NCBI GenBank assembly: GCA_025929805.1
Contig: JAICPP010000077.1
Location: forward strand, 1-12,953
DNA from: Gemmatimonadales bacterium
GTDB lineage: Bacteria; Gemmatimonadota; Gemmatimonadetes; Gemmatimonadales; GWC2-71-9
DNA length: 12,953 nt
Direction of reading: 5' to 3'
Shown in pieces: positions 12,371 to 12,953 of this stretch (position 1 is the first letter of the stretch; each line of letters begins with the position of its first letter). The position numbers were made by a program, and so were the translations under genes. Below the pieces are notes generated by a model. It was not told where the DNA came from, ran no database searches, and was given only the letters and a program-made list of their open reading frames with translations.

Positions 12371-12953
12371 CCGGATGAGAGGTTTGAACCGTCGTGACTT
12401 CTTTCGGATCGGACTGGTGGCAGGTCCGGCCTCCTTGATGGCGTCCTGCGGCTGGGATGGCGGCACCGCGCTGGAGCCCAAGCTGCGCGCTGTCAGCCGG
12501 GTCAATGACTGGGTGGGCGAGAAATTCCTGCAGTCCTCGTCGCGCCTGGCTCCGCAGTATCCGGTCTCTAGCCGCACACCAGAGGAAAACTTTCCAGCCT
12601 ACTCCATCACCTACAATCAGACTGGATCACTCCCTTACCCGCCTGACCCTGCGAGATGGGCACTGCAGGTGGGAGGAATGGTACGTAAGCCCGCGGCTTT
12701 GTCCCGCCGAATGATCGAGTCGCTGCCCCGGGTGACCTACACGGTAAAGCACCACTGTGTGGAAGGATGGACCGCCGTCGCCACCTGGACCGGCGTGCCC
12801 GTCTCGGCAATCAGTGCCCTAGTCGAGCCCACTGCCGAGGCGAAGTATCTGCGGTTCGACTCTTTCGACAGCAAGTACTACAATGGCTGGGATCTGAAGA
12901 GTGCCATGCACCCCCAGACGATCCTGGCCTACGCCTACAATGATCGCCCGCTC
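12363..12953 (+). CDS. Tat-exported molybdopterin-dependent oxidoreductase (sulfite oxidase fold), 3' end outside window
   Basis: 197 residues are visible from ATG 12363 and the frame is open to the window end. The start lies inside the cytochrome b gene (eight-base overlap, different frame). The N-terminus has a twin-arginine signal, LNRRDFFRIG (Arg10-Arg11), and ends in a lipobox-like LMASC (Cys29), so it may be a Tat-exported lipoprotein. The oxidoreductase molybdopterin-binding domain follows; KHHCVEGWTAVATWTGVPVS contains the cysteine (Cys132) that ligates molybdenum in the sulfite oxidase/YedY(MsrP) family, with YLRFDSFDSKYYNGWD further on. YedY-type enzymes reduce methionine sulfoxide through a membrane cytochrome b; sulfite oxidases transfer electrons the other way. 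The direction cannot be decided from this part. Confidence 0.92.
   Translation, partial: MTDRMRGLNRRDFFRIGLVAGPASLMASCGWDGGTALEPKLRAVSRVNDWVGEKFLQSSSRLAPQYPVSSRTPEENFPAYSITYNQTGSLPYPPDPARWALQVGGMVRKPAALSRRMIESLPRVTYTVKHHCVEGWTAVATWTGVPVSAISALVEPTAEAKYLRFDSFDSKYYNGWDLKSAMHPQTILAYAYNDRPL

Overview
The window is GC-rich bacterial DNA and carries no rRNA, tRNA, CRISPR array, transposase or phage gene. Gene content (exported VOC and SMP-30 proteins, ECF sigma factor with zinc anti-sigma factors, GMC oxidoreductase, Tat-exported molybdoenzyme) and a dispersed-repeat-like inverted repeat near 1280-1376 suggest a soil-type lineage such as Gemmatimonadota or Acidobacteriota. That placement is inference; there is no phylogenetic marker gene here.

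Layout. (1) 1-4121, plus strand: a tightly packed operon of a GMC-family flavin oxidoreductase (5' end cut by the window), an exported two-domain VOC protein, a glucose dehydrogenase of the haloarchaeal type and a DUF417 (YkgB/RclC-like) membrane protein. (2) 4180-6646: a pentapeptide-repeat gene meets, stop codon to stop codon, the minus-strand pair ECF sigma factor/zinc anti-sigma factor. Next to it lies a second, diverged copy of the same convergent arrangement, in which the pentapeptide gene is contracted and frameshifted and the anti-sigma gene has no sigma partner. (3) 6749-7508, minus strand: a 57-residue zinc-ribbon protein and an NAD(P)H-dependent FMN reductase, running toward the orphan anti-sigma gene. 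(4) 7662-8228: a DUF427 protein, then about 340 bases with nothing recognisable. (5) 8569-11188, minus strand: an exported set of GlcG/HbpS-like protein, cupin and SMP-30/gluconolactonase. (6) 11225-11551: a doubtful hypothetical gene. (7) 11678-12953: a membrane cytochrome b and a Tat-exported molybdopterin (sulfite-oxidase fold) subunit, cut by the window end.

How it may work together. Three of the transcription units (FMN reductase operon, DUF427 gene, HbpS-cupin-SMP30 operon) share an upstream pattern GGAAC-N18-(A/G)TT at identical spacing. This closely resembles the promoters used by SigR/SigH-type ECF sigma factors. The anti-sigma factors encoded here have the Cys9/His35/Cys39/Cys42 geometry of the redox-sensing RsrA family. 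The most interesting reading is a local redox-responsive sigma circuit: the sigma at 5264-5902 would drive these promoters, and the orphan anti-sigma, sitting in the reductase operon, could act as feedback. This is inferred from sequence pattern and family knowledge only. A separate theme is sugar oxidation: GMC oxidoreductase and glucose dehydrogenase in one operon, and an exported lactonase-type protein in another.
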